DNA of 40,482 nucleotides from Flavobacteriaceae bacterium. Lineage in GTDB: Bacteria > Bacteroidota > Bacteroidia > Flavobacteriales > Flavobacteriaceae. The notes beneath the pieces are model-generated. The model made no database searches and was not told where the DNA came from. It saw nothing but the letters and a program-made list of their open reading frames with translations. Position numbers and translations under genes: made by a program. Where the stretch lies: NCBI GenBank assembly GCA_021739635.1, contig JAIPBH010000019.1:1-40482 (forward strand), read 5' to 3'. Below, one piece after another: positions 25,705 through 33,348 of the stretch (position 1 is the first letter of the stretch; every line of letters begins with the position of its first letter).

Positions 25705-26253
25705 CTAAAACATGCTTTCATTTAAGTTTGAATCCTCATTTAAAATGCGTGATTTCAGTTCTTTTATGGCCATCTCTTTTTCTCTTGCTCTTCCTACCCT
25801 TAATGCATCGACTAATGCCAGAAGCTCATGTAACTTATCATCTTTTAGTACTGCTTCAATTATAGATGGATATAATGGTGTAATGGCTTGTCCTCTTACT
25901 TTCCCTTTGCCACTAGGCCACACATAATGTTCTTCACTTACAATAATATTGTTTAATGGTGGCGCAGAATGCGCCGTGGGAATACCACGTACTATGGCTC
26001 CTGGTTGTTGTGGAAATGCGTACTTAATGCCATATTGTAAAAACTCTAACAAAGCCATTTTAAACACTTTTTTTCCTGACCCATCTATTAAACCTGCAAA
26101 TTTTGAACGTGCTAATGATTTACTGACTTCTGATTGACTGATATACAAAGCCACTGCCAATTGTTCTTGTTTCCAAGGTGCATTAGCATAGCTTACTATT
26201 TTTAATAACACCACGATGTCTAGTGGGCTCATTATGGGTTGTTTTGCTTTCAT
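25705..26253 (-). CDS. winged-helix regulator, putative antitoxin
   Basis: The 182-aa protein starts with a winged helix-turn-helix (about 8-70): LDIVVLLKIV, then WKQEQLAVALYISQSEVSKSL as the likely recognition region and a wing near GSGKKVF. The rest, containing VWPSGKGKVRGQAITPLYPS, is unassigned. It directly precedes the nucleotidyltransferase gene. Two near-identical 24-bp operator candidates lie 10 and 75 bp before its start codon, so it probably represses its own promoter, as toxin-antitoxin regulators do. Confidence 0.75.
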   Translation of the reverse strand: MKAKQPIMSPLDIVVLLKIVSYANAPWKQEQLAVALYISQSEVSKSLARSKFAGLIDGSGKKVFKMALLEFLQYGIKYAFPQQPGAIVRGIPTAHSAPPLNNIIVSEEHYVWPSGKGKVRGQAITPLYPSIIEAVLKDDKLHELLALVDALRVGRAREKEMAIKELKSRILNEDSNLNESMF

Positions 26254-26262
26254 AATTATAAA

Positions 26263-26286
26263 TATTCCATATTCGAATACGCAATA
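26263..26286. promoter_or_regulatory. operator candidate, proximal copy
   Basis: Begins TATTCCATATTCGAATAC and ends GCAATA. It differs from the copy at 26328 at only two of 24 positions and lies 10 bp before the HTH start codon. Confidence 0.65.
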
Positions 26287-26327
26287 TTACAAAATTAACA
26301 ACTAATTATTAATTATTTATAATAATA

Positions 26328-26351
26328 TATTCCATATTGGAATACGGAATA
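26328..26351. promoter_or_regulatory. operator candidate, distal copy
   Basis: TATTCCA and TGGAATA form perfect 7-bp arms around TAT, followed by CGGAATA as a third half-site. It is paired with the proximal copy 65 bp away (about six helical turns), which would allow cooperative binding by the HTH protein. Confidence 0.65.
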
Positions 26352-26406
26352 TAATTTATAATTTGACATCCTTCTTTACATGTTTAGTAAAATCAAACCC
26401 AGTGCC

Positions 26407-26558
26407 TGCAAAAAACGGTTAAAGTAAACAACTGAAAACGGAATTTTTTGAACCACTTTAAATATCTTTTCAGCCTAAGCTATTAAAAGGATTTGCAATA
26501 ATTATTGCTATGCTCACTTTTATCCGCCTAGGGTGGTATTGTCTTGACGTTTTTTGCA
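26407..26558 (+). repeat. module-border repeat, copy 3, with terminal inverted repeats
   Basis: This 152-bp copy starts TGCAAAAAACG and ends with the exact complement CGTTTTTTGCA. The first ~120 bp match copies 1 and 2, and the right ~30 bp differ. It contains the palindrome GCAATAATTATTGC. The 11-bp terminal inverted repeats suggest a small non-autonomous mobile element or a recombination site. It separates the nucleotidyltransferase pair from the small exported proteins. Confidence 0.85.
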
Positions 26559-26630
26559 ATAGGTTAACTCTAATACTTCCCAATTATGCAAAAGTGTAAT
26601 TAGTTTATTTGTAATAAGTATTTCATGAAA

Positions 26631-27005
26631 TTAATCAAAACTAGGCGAACACCCTAAAACATCACTGTAAGGTTGAATATGCTTCCAAAAGGCTTTTCCT
26701 GCACTATCATAATGGTCTAATGAATAATTAAGTTTTGTATTTGAGCCAACTTGATATATGTATTCATTACAAGAATAAGAGTATTGTTTTTTAAAGCATA
26801 CAATAGCAAAATAAAGTGTCTTGTAATCAACATTTACAGTATAAAACGTTACTCTAGATATTGCTTCACTATCATAACTCGTGTAAGTTGTTCCATAACT
26901 TTTAGATTTTACGAATTCCATTATTTCTTCACAAGATTGTGCATTTAAATTATAAGTTCCAAAAACAAGAATTAAATAAAGTAGAAATTTTTTCATTTTA
27001 TTCAT
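26631..27005 (-). CDS. small exported protein, possibly KTSC-like
   Basis: The 124-aa protein has a signal peptide (about 1-22, ending NLNAQ) and a mature part of about 100 residues with four or five cysteines, suited to disulphides outside the cytoplasm. The segment SEAISRVTFYTVNVDYKTLYFAI...SAGKAFWKHIQPY resembles the KTSC fold, where a short sheet ends in a Gly-x-x-F-x-x-x-I motif. That match is by eye. It stands alone, with a weak terminator-like hairpin upstream at 27072. Confidence 0.65.
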   Translation of the reverse strand: MNKMKKFLLYLILVFGTYNLNAQSCEEIMEFVKSKSYGTTYTSYDSEAISRVTFYTVNVDYKTLYFAIVCFKKQYSYSCNEYIYQVGSNTKLNYSLDHYDSAGKAFWKHIQPYSDVLGCSPSFD

Positions 27006-27071
27006 TTTAAAAAAAATTCACGAATATTAGTTATATCTAATCACCTTGGAAGAGAAAATAAGGTTAATATA

Positions 27072-27104
27072 AGACGCCTAACCATTTAAATTAGAAAGGC
27101 GTCT
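27072..27104. terminator. hairpin after the lipoprotein gene
   Basis: AGACGCCT (27072-27079) and AGGCGTCT (27097-27104) form a perfect 8-bp stem with a 17-nt loop, 8 bp past the lipoprotein stop. No long U-run follows on the minus strand, so termination may be partial. Confidence 0.5.
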
Positions 27105-27112
27105 CAAAATAA

Positions 27113-27610
27113 TTACTTTTCAATCAAAACTAAATGATTGGACCAATCAGAAGGTATTTCATTAATATCTAAAACTTTAAGTTCATCTTTAATAAGATTA
27201 GCCGTAGAAATAGCTAACGTTTCGTTCAAAAACTCTGTATCTAATTTGTACATAGCTCCAGTTGCAGGATCGACTATTAGCATTCCTATAATTCCTCCTA
27301 ATAAAATATTACCAAAATACCATCCGTCTAATTTAAATTGTACTGGTACTGTCTTTGGGTCATACCCGTTTTTAGTAAATTTTACTTGATATTGTGCTTT
27401 GGCAAAAAATCCAGACCCGGCTTTTAACTTTACAGTAGCAGGAGTATTTCCACTATAAACTTCCATACCATGTTTGTCAGTGATAGTTATTTTTGCTTCA
27501 GAAGGTGAGCTGTTAATAGAAATAGGATAATTACTTTTACTTACTATACTTGCACAACTTGAAAATAGTACAATAAAAGATAGCAATACAACAGTTAATT
27601 TGATTTTCAT
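27113..27610 (-). CDS. PEGA-domain-like lipoprotein
   Basis: The 165-aa protein has a lipoprotein signal: a hydrophobic N-terminus followed by LFSSCAS, with the Cys at about 19 as lipidation site. Next comes a PEGA-like beta domain (YPISINSSPSEAKITITDKHG...GNTPATVKLKAG), then a glycine-rich hydrophobic stretch (WYFGNILLGGIIGMLIVDP). Proteins of this kind sit in the outer membrane or periplasm. Two TTACnGnnTnCCGTAA palindromes (27787, 27912) lie upstream, together with the terminator of the two-component genes, so it appears to be a separate unit. Confidence 0.75.
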   Translation of the reverse strand: MKIKLTVVLLSFIVLFSSCASIVSKSNYPISINSSPSEAKITITDKHGMEVYSGNTPATVKLKAGSGFFAKAQYQVKFTKNGYDPKTVPVQFKLDGWYFGNILLGGIIGMLIVDPATGAMYKLDTEFLNETLAISTANLIKDELKVLDINEIPSDWSNHLVLIEK

Positions 27611-27786
27611 TTTAAATTTAAATTTTAATTTTGCCTACTTCTGTTTTAAGTCTATTTTCGGCTTATTCTGACTTTGAATTTTTCAAAAATATTCATTTAT
27701 CTGTATTCATTTTATGACAAATGTTTGCTTTAAATACATTTTAAAGTTTTGATATTTCAAAGTTAAAACCTTAAAAAAATATATCC

Positions 27787-27802
27787 TTACGGCATTCCGT
27801 AA
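27787..27802. promoter_or_regulatory. 16-bp palindrome upstream of the lipoprotein gene
   Basis: TTACGGCATTCCGTAA, 6-bp perfect arms; same family as the sites at 1689, 24802 and 27912. It lies 177 bp before the lipoprotein start. Confidence 0.5.
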
Positions 27803-27805
27803 TAC

Positions 27806-27836
27806 AAAAAAACTCTGCACCAAATCGAAGCAGAGT
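27806..27836 (-). terminator. rho-independent terminator of the two-component operon
   Basis: On the minus strand ACTCTGC and GCAGAGT form a 7-bp stem with an 11-nt loop, followed by seven T's (27806-27812). It stands 105 bp after the response-regulator stop codon. Confidence 0.75.
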
Positions 27837-27911
27837 ACCTGAATAAATCTCCCTAAGATTTATTAACTAATTAATAGCACCACAAGATTATAAGAAAGTT
27901 GTGAAATATCT

Positions 27912-27927
27912 TTACTGTTTTCCGTAA
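27912..27927. promoter_or_regulatory. 16-bp palindrome after the response-regulator gene
   Basis: TTACTGTTTTCCGTAA, 14 bp past the response-regulator stop and 300 bp before the lipoprotein gene. It has the same right half, CCGTAA, as the other three sites of this family. Confidence 0.45.
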
Positions 27928-27940
27928 TTGAATTAAAAAT

Positions 27941-28606
27941 TTAGATAAGTCCTAAATCTTTAACGGTAGCCACTAAGTGAATGGCATTATTGGCTTTGAA
28001 ATCTATTCGCAGTTTATTTAGCCTTTTTTCAATGGAGCTTAAACTACTTGGTGTTTTTTGATTTTCCTTCATATATTGGCTAATCTCTTCTTGTGACAGC
28101 CCTTTAGACAACTGTGTCAATAATAGAATATCATAATCATCAATTTCTAAAGTGTTTTTTGTACTAAGCGCCTGAGATACTTCGGGAGATAAGTACTGCT
28201 TATTTTTATAAATAGCAGCAATAGCCTTTGTTAATTCTAAAAGGCCTCTTCTGGTTTTACAGACATAGCCATTTATATTATAATTAGATATCATGGAGCG
28301 AACTTTTTGGATTCTGACTTCAATAGAATACACTATAATCTTAAGGTTTGGAAACTCTTTTTTTAAAACACTAATTAAATCTTCACCAGATTGAATGTTT
28401 TGTTCTCGCCAGTCTGATTTAAATGACAAATCCGTAATTACCAATTCAAAAGGAGCTCCGTCTGCTTGCGCCTTTTTAATTTTTAAAAGGGCATCATCAC
28501 AATATTGCACCTCATGTATTTCTTGAATACCCAATTCACAAAGGGTTGTATGAACTCCTTTGTTGATGTCCTGCATATCTTCTGCAATTAAAACCTTTTT
28601 AAACAT
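27941..28606 (-). CDS. NarL-type response regulator
   Basis: The 221-aa protein has a receiver domain (about 1-125) with acidic pocket residues near IAEDMQD, phospho-acceptor Asp59 (VITDLSF) and a conserved Lys in YVCKTRRG. The output domain (about 150-221) is a LuxR-like helix-turn-helix: LLTQLSKGLSQEEISQYM, then SSLSSIEKRLNKLRIDF as recognition helix. It starts 3 bp after the histidine kinase stop codon, so the two are a cognate pair. A terminator follows at 27806. Confidence 0.92.
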   Translation of the reverse strand: MFKKVLIAEDMQDINKGVHTTLCELGIQEIHEVQYCDDALLKIKKAQADGAPFELVITDLSFKSDWREQNIQSGEDLISVLKKEFPNLKIIVYSIEVRIQKVRSMISNYNINGYVCKTRRGLLELTKAIAAIYKNKQYLSPEVSQALSTKNTLEIDDYDILLLTQLSKGLSQEEISQYMKENQKTPSSLSSIEKRLNKLRIDFKANNAIHLVATVKDLGLI

Positions 28607-28609
28607 GAC

Positions 28610-30295
28610 CTAAACATTTATCTGGACACTAAATCCTTTAGTTATCTGAGAATCAAATGTAATGGTTCCGTTAACAGATTCTATACGGTTTTCCGTATTG
28701 GTTAAACCATTGTGCTTAGTCAGATTGCAACCAAGTCCGTTATCTTTGTATGTAATAGATGTTTTTTGCTTATTTTGATTAAACGTTAACACAACTAAGG
28801 TTGCCTGACTGTGTTTACGCATATTAGTCATGAGTTCTTGTAAAACTCTGTATAATGCAATTTTTTTTGTTTCATTTAGAGAACTCCAGTTTACCTTATT
28901 GATATCTTTGGTTATGATGTTTACTTGTTCTGACTTATAACTTAATAGCAAATCCTTCAAATGACTCTCAAAATCATTATTGACATCAATTAGACTATTT
29001 TCCTTTGAAATATCTCTTGTCTTGTTATAAACACCTTCTAAGTCATCTAAGATGTCATTTTTTACGGTGTTGTTTTCTTGCAACATGGTCATGATATGAT
29101 ACACATCGTTGGCTACTTCATCGTGCACTTTTTTTGATATGCGAACTTCTGTATTATAGACTTGTTGCAGTTTGTCTTTTTTATGTTTTGCTTTGATTAA
29201 GAAATAAAATAAAACAGAAACTAAAAGACCAAATACTGCTATGGATTTAAATATATAGCTGTTAAACTTTTCTTTTTCAGCTTTAATCTGACTGTCCTTA
29301 ATTTGTAATTGAAGTTTTCGTGCTTCATTTTCTTTCTCTTCATAATTGTATTTAATGGCAGCGTAATTATTTTCCTGTAGTTGCTTTTTATGTTCAATTT
29401 CTTTGGCTAGCTTTAAATAACTGGTGAAATCTGGATTATCCTGTAACTTGAGCTGTAACTCCATGGCTTCCAATTTAAAAACAGGAGAGTCTATCGTGTC
29501 TGCCAACTTTGCCATGTTGTTTGAATAGATTATGGCTTTTGCTTTGTCATTTGTTTCTAAATAGAATAAGGATAAATGCCTATAACTTGAAAATAAAGCC
29601 ACCATATCTTTTAAATCATCTTTTATTTTTAAACCCAATTCCATGTTTTTAAGGGCATCTGTTTCTCCTATTTTAGACTGATAAAATCCTAAATTATCAA
29701 GATATATGGCTTTAATACTTGAATTTTCTAATTCTAATACCTTTTCATAAAAGGGTATTAAAACGTCAACAGCTTTCTTGTAATCATAGGTGTCAGCATA
29801 GGTATTTGCTATATTATTTAGGATAGCTACTTTATGTGTTTGATTATCATTAAGTTCTAGGGCTTGATTGTAAAATGTGATGGCATGGTCATAATCGCTA
29901 ATTTTTCTATAAATCATGCCCAGTTGATTACTTAATCTTTTTCTTGGTTCAATAGTTTCTATTTTGTCCCTCATGTTATCTATCAAGGCATAGGCCTTTA
30001 CAGCTGTTAGCTCACTATCATGAGTAAATCCCATTTTAAACTGCCCCAAGGCAATTAATTCAAGATAGTATGCAGCATTAATTGTGTCATTTTGATTTAA
30101 GGCTATTTCAACCTTTTTATTAAAATAATCAAAGGCTTTACTTGTTAGGCTAATATCTTTAATTTCAAGGATAGATTTGTAGTAAAGGGAAGTACTGTCC
30201 TGAGCATTTTGAGAATGAATATTACTTTTAAAAACACAAATAATGTTAAGCAATACAAAACAAAAAAAGAGGAATGATAATTTGTATCTTTTCAT
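28610..30295 (-). CDS. TPR-containing NarL/HisKA_3-type sensor histidine kinase
   Basis: The 561-aa protein has a signal-like hydrophobic N-terminus (7-24), then tetratricopeptide repeats (about 50-300, e.g. YDHAITFYNQALELND), a coiled coil (about 300-345) and one membrane helix (348-368). The HisKA_3-type dimerisation segment carries the phospho-acceptor His391 in KKVHDEVANDV. The ATPase domain follows with an N box in LQELMTNMRKHS and a G box in YKDNGLGC. The TPR region would face the periplasm and sense a protein or peptide. This architecture is common in flavobacteria. The gene lies beside a 1.6-kb repeat-rich non-coding region. Confidence 0.92.
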   Translation of the reverse strand: MKRYKLSFLFFCFVLLNIICVFKSNIHSQNAQDSTSLYYKSILEIKDISLTSKAFDYFNKKVEIALNQNDTINAAYYLELIALGQFKMGFTHDSELTAVKAYALIDNMRDKIETIEPRKRLSNQLGMIYRKISDYDHAITFYNQALELNDNQTHKVAILNNIANTYADTYDYKKAVDVLIPFYEKVLELENSSIKAIYLDNLGFYQSKIGETDALKNMELGLKIKDDLKDMVALFSSYRHLSLFYLETNDKAKAIIYSNNMAKLADTIDSPVFKLEAMELQLKLQDNPDFTSYLKLAKEIEHKKQLQENNYAAIKYNYEEKENEARKLQLQIKDSQIKAEKEKFNSYIFKSIAVFGLLVSVLFYFLIKAKHKKDKLQQVYNTEVRISKKVHDEVANDVYHIMTMLQENNTVKNDILDDLEGVYNKTRDISKENSLIDVNNDFESHLKDLLLSYKSEQVNIITKDINKVNWSSLNETKKIALYRVLQELMTNMRKHSQATLVVLTFNQNKQKTSITYKDNGLGCNLTKHNGLTNTENRIESVNGTITFDSQITKGFSVQINV

Positions 30296-30759
30296 TTCTC
30301 TAAAATACTAAGTAAACTTTATTTTATTTTTCTAAATAATAATTTATTTTTTATTTAATAAAGATTATTAAATTATTGATATTATATCCTCTAATTTGTT
30401 TGTCTTATTTTTAGAATAATATTAAGTTCCAATATTAAAATTATTATTAAAAACCTCAATTGTGTTCTTAATAAAATATGATAAAACCATATTGATGATT
30501 TTTCTATAATTATTATTCATTTCCACTACGTGAACAAAAAAGTATATTCCGTGATTTTACTGCATACATCCAATATTTAAATCAGTTAATTTATAATATA
30601 ATTCACCGAATAAAACAATCCATGTTAATCCGTTGTTCTACAATATGCATTCAAAGGTTAATATGCCTTAGAAAAAACAATATTTTATTATAAAATATAA
30701 ATTGTTATTTTTCCTTTAAAGACTATTATTTCCTATATAAAAACTAAATACACATTCTT
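30296..30759. other. gene-free AT-rich stretch upstream of the histidine kinase
   Basis: No open frame of note. It should contain the promoter of the two-component operon. Diverged monomers of the adjacent array seem to begin around 30535 (TATTCCGTGATTTTACTGCAT). Confidence 0.5.
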
Positions 30760-31850
30760 TCATGGTTTATCGATAATTAATATACCTTTTACACACCGTA
30801 ACTAAAAAAGCGTTAGTTCGGAATTTTACCGTAGTATAAACCACTAGTTCCATACGGTAATTTATTATACTGTTTGCTATATAAAAATTAACCATATTAA
30901 CCCTGTATTTTCCATCTATGTTTTTAAATATAAATCCACCGAAAAATGTTCGTGATTTATCTATAATTAATATATCCGTTTTACCGCATAACAAAAAAAG
31001 TGATTATTCGTGATTTTACCATATAAACTATGCGTTTTTGATAAAATCAAATATATGTAAGTTCGTGGTTTATCGATAATTAATATACCCTTTACACACC
31101 GTAACTAAAAAAGCGTTAGTTCGGAATTTTACCGTAGTATAAACCACTAGTTCCATACGGTAATTTTTTATACTGTTTGCTATATAAAAATTAACCATAT
31201 TAACCCTTTATTTTTCAACAATGCTTTTAAATATAAATCCACCGAAAAATGTTCGTGATTTTACCGTATAAACCATGCGTTGCTCAACGATAATTTATTA
31301 TAATATTCGCTAAATAAAAGTAATTAGTATTAACACAATACTTTTCTACGCTTTTTATATATGAATACCCTCGAAGAACATCCATTATTTTAGTACAATA
31401 GATAAAATTTAATTCTTCCTTTAAAAACCGTTAGTTTTTGATAAAACTAAATATATGTGAGTTTGTGGTTTATCGTTAAATAATATACCTTTTATACATC
31501 GTAACCAATAAAGCGTTAGTTCTTGTTTTTACCTTACAAACCATGTGTTTCCCCAAGCTTATTAATTATAACATTCTCTAAATAAAAGTGATTAGTATTA
31601 ACCCTATGCTTTTTAATCAGGAATCCCACCAAAGAACATGAATTATTTTATTATAAAAAAGATAAAATTTTATTATAATAGCGGAAAAAAAGTAATTTGT
31701 ATTAACGCTATGATTTTCTACGCTTTTTATATATGAATCTCCCCGAAGAACAATCAATTATTTTATTACAAAAGATAAAATATTACATCATATTGGTGGT
31801 AATTTAATGCCAATATTAATACCCCTTTGCTTTTCAACCAAAAGCAGCAA
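30760..31850. repeat. non-coding array of diverged tandem repeats
   Basis: Two long copies of one unit start at GTTTATCGATAATTAATATA (30765 and 31068, a 303-bp step), followed in both by CACACCGTAACTAAAAAAGC, TTACCGTAGTATAAACCA, ATACGGTAATTT and ACTGTTTGCTATATAAAA. A degenerate third copy starts near 31468 (GTTTATCGTTAAATAATATA). Inside are smaller monomers of about 100 bp of the form ATTAACCCTATGCTTTT...ATATGAAT...CGAAGAACAT (near 30895, 31195, 31325, 31595, 31695). TACCGTA/TACGGTA pairs inside make hairpins. No frame is conserved, so this is not coding. Confidence 0.8.
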
Positions 31851-32025
31851 TTAATAAAATTTATAGTTTTTCAAAAATCAAGAACCAAAAAATAACTTTA
31901 AAGTTATTTTAAAGAATAATTTTTATTTTATAAAATAAAAATTTGAATGCCATAAAAATTTTAAAAGAATTGATTATACTGAACTACCCAAAAAATGGAC
32001 AAGTTTAAAAATAAAATATATTAAG

Positions 32026-32033
32026 TATATTTG
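32026..32033 (+). promoter_or_regulatory. -7 box of the RNA candidate, internal copy
   Basis: TATATTTG fits TAnnTTTG and is conserved in the other copy (40145-40152), 5 bp before the outer arm of the hairpin structure. No open frame follows. Confidence 0.5.
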
Positions 32034-32038
32034 AATAG

Positions 32039-32096
32039 TTGTCTGTAGATTGAAGTATTGATTAAAAATTTAGCTGTTCAGGCTAAAAAAAGACAA
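32039..32096 (+). ncRNA. hairpin RNA candidate, internal copy
   Basis: An outer pair TTGTCT (32039-32044) with AGACAA (32091-32096) encloses an inner hairpin TTTAGC-TGTTCAG-GCTAAA (32069-32087). The copy at 40158-40215 keeps both stems. With a promoter box just upstream, a short structured transcript is plausible. In this copy it would run on into the attachment-repeat hairpin ACTTC/GAAGT and then a T-run (32139-32153), which could end it. No known RNA family is recognised. Confidence 0.4.
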
Positions 32097-32129
32097 TCAG
32101 CCAACACAACTTCTTTGAAGTGCTAAAAA
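32096..32129. repeat. internal partial attachment repeat
   Basis: 34 bp identical to 56-89 of the left repeat and 40409-40442 of the right repeat, including the ACTTC/GAAGT inverted repeat. The match ends at 32130. Its position right after a right-end copy marks an old junction between two elements. It also narrows the functional att core to within these 34 bp, if it was made by recombination. Confidence 0.75.
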
Positions 32130-32206
32130 GCTCCGATTTTTTTAATTTTTTTTTGAAACTCTTTTCGATTCATAAAAAAATATTTAACACCTATGCTTTC
32201 TTAAAA

Positions 32207-32575
32207 TTAATCCTCAAAACTATTCATAACCTCACGGTACTTTTTAGATGAATACGGTTTATGGCTTTCATAAAAATCTTCATCGGTAAGGTAATCAGGG
32301 TGTTTTATATCAATATAATATTCCTCAGCCCAATTTCTTGTAACATTAAATTCGTCACCATCAATTATTAGGTTAACTGTCATGGTTCCAATCCAGATAT
32401 CATTCCCATTTTCGTTTTTAATGTATTTATCCGTTCCTATAACTTCTATTTTTTCTGGCATCAAGTTGAAATCAATTAAGAAATCATCCATAATAGCTTC
32501 TTCAAGCCCTTTGGCTGAGCCTTCTATCAGACCAAATAAATAATCAACAACAAATTTTTTAAATTTTATTTCCAT
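32207..32575 (-). CDS. unknown acidic protein
   Basis: The 122-aa product is acidic (many Asp and Glu), with no signal peptide, membrane helix or motif I recognise. It contains GNDIWIGTMTVNLIIDGDEF, a likely beta hairpin. It starts 14 bp after the stop of the 190-aa gene upstream, so the two form an operon behind the operator at 33207. Size and acidity would fit an immunity or inhibitor protein, but that is only a suggestion. Confidence 0.65.
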   Translation of the reverse strand: MEIKFKKFVVDYLFGLIEGSAKGLEEAIMDDFLIDFNLMPEKIEVIGTDKYIKNENGNDIWIGTMTVNLIIDGDEFNVTRNWAEEYYIDIKHPDYLTDEDFYESHKPYSSKKYREVMNSFED

Positions 32576-32589
32576 TTCATTATGAGTTA

Positions 32590-33162
32590 TTAAATAATTT
32601 TAAAAGTTGGGTCCTTTTGTTCAAGAAAAGATTCTATTTCCGTTTTGTTCTCATAGTAAATAATGAGAATGGAAAGAGCAAACGCTGGTAGCAAAGCAGA
32701 AGGAACCAATTCACTTAAAAGCATCATGTCTAGGCCCTCCATAACAATTTGATGCACATCGGTTTCAATAATAAAAAACTCAGAAAAAGATTCTGTTAGC
32801 TTATCCCATTTTGGGGCAATTAAAATGTTAGTTCCAAGTTTTTCCATGTATGTAGGACGAAAGTCTTCAAAAGTACTTTCCCACTTTAAAAAATCTGTAG
32901 AGTTTTTATGCCTTTTCCCCCAATATTGCTTTTGATACCTAAAATAATGGACTCCTAGATTATGAATCATATTGACTTGCTCCATGGGGAATTTTGAATC
33001 AGAAAACTCCTTGAATAATTTAAAATTTTCCTCTGGATTGGTTTCTAGGTTATGATTGAAATAGGTTGTGAACTCTTCGGCAAAACCCTCATACCTATTA
33101 TCAAATAGAATTTGAAAGTATGGTATTTTTAAAAAAAAGGATGGTCGTAATGGAAGTTTCAT
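32590..33162 (-). CDS. unknown 190-aa protein, paralogue A
   Basis: The product is a paralogue of the one at 34156-34728 along its full length: both begin MKLPLRP, share IPYFxxLFxxRxEGFxExF, NPExNFKLF, NLGVxYxRYQKxYWGKR and LLPAFALSIL, and end in KDPTxKII. The shared start sets ATG at 33162; the open frame runs on to 33411 but that part is the upstream regulatory region and a pseudogene. No known domain is recognised; the pattern of Trp and aromatic residues suggests a compact helical fold. An operator and a -7 box (33189-33196) precede it. Confidence 0.75.
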   Translation of the reverse strand: MKLPLRPSFFLKIPYFQILFDNRYEGFAEEFTTYFNHNLETNPEENFKLFKEFSDSKFPMEQVNMIHNLGVHYFRYQKQYWGKRHKNSTDFLKWESTFEDFRPTYMEKLGTNILIAPKWDKLTESFSEFFIIETDVHQIVMEGLDMMLLSELVPSALLPAFALSILIIYYENKTEIESFLEQKDPTFKII

Positions 33163-33188
33163 ACGAGTTTTATAGTTTAATAATGGCG

Positions 33189-33223
33189 CAAAGCTAAACC
33201 CTAACCTAGACAAATATTGTCTA
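33189..33223 (-). promoter_or_regulatory. WYL-regulon promoter/operator A
   Basis: The palindrome TAGACAAATATTGTCTA (33207-33223) lies exactly 10 bp upstream of a minus-strand -7 box TAGCTTTG (33189-33196). The same spacing is found at operators B and C. It drives the 190-aa/122-aa operon. Confidence 0.75.
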
Positions 33224-33270
33224 TCATAAATTAAGATTTTATATCTTAATACAAACTCAGACCAAGCTTT

Positions 33271-33348
33271 ATGGCAACTTGCCCAGCAATAGAAGGTCAA
33301 GAGATTATAAAGGAATACATCAATGGCATATACAGAACAAAAAACTAA
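33271..33348 (+). pseudogene. truncated 5' end of a second WYL regulator gene
   Basis: The 25 codons read MATCPAIEGQEIIKEYINGI YRTKN then stop. The intact regulator at 35147 begins MANYPTIERQEIIKDYINGI YRTKK. DNA similarity covers about 170 bp (33176-33345 versus 35052-35221), including the operator and the divergent promoter. The module of operator, divergent regulator and 190-aa gene was therefore duplicated, and this regulator copy was cut off. Confidence 0.85.

Larger units (their letters stand above)
31904..32097 (+). repeat. internal copy of the element's right end
   Basis: The 194 bp match 40023-40216 at a constant offset of 8119, most closely over the last ~120 bp. It includes the long A/T palindrome (31918-31943), a promoter-like box and a hairpin pair. 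It is followed without a gap by 34 bp of the attachment repeat. It is best explained as the right end of an element that lost its last ~190 bp, joined to a second element. Confidence 0.85.

Noticed and set aside
18999-26558. Integron attC sites as an explanation for the three border repeats
   Set aside because: No integron integrase, no clear GTTRRRY/RYYYAAC core pair, and cargo genes come in operons in the opposite direction. Kept only as a loose analogy.
30767-30994. 75-codon open frame on the minus strand
   Set aside because: It lies in the tandem-repeat array, is not kept in the second repeat copy, and has no start context or recognisable sequence.
30760-31850. CRISPR array
   Set aside because: Repeat units are long, diverged and contiguous, without regular spacers or cas genes.
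32039-32096. Retron non-coding RNA
   Set aside because: No reverse transcriptase gene exists in the window, and the paired arms are too short to be assigned as retron a1/a2.
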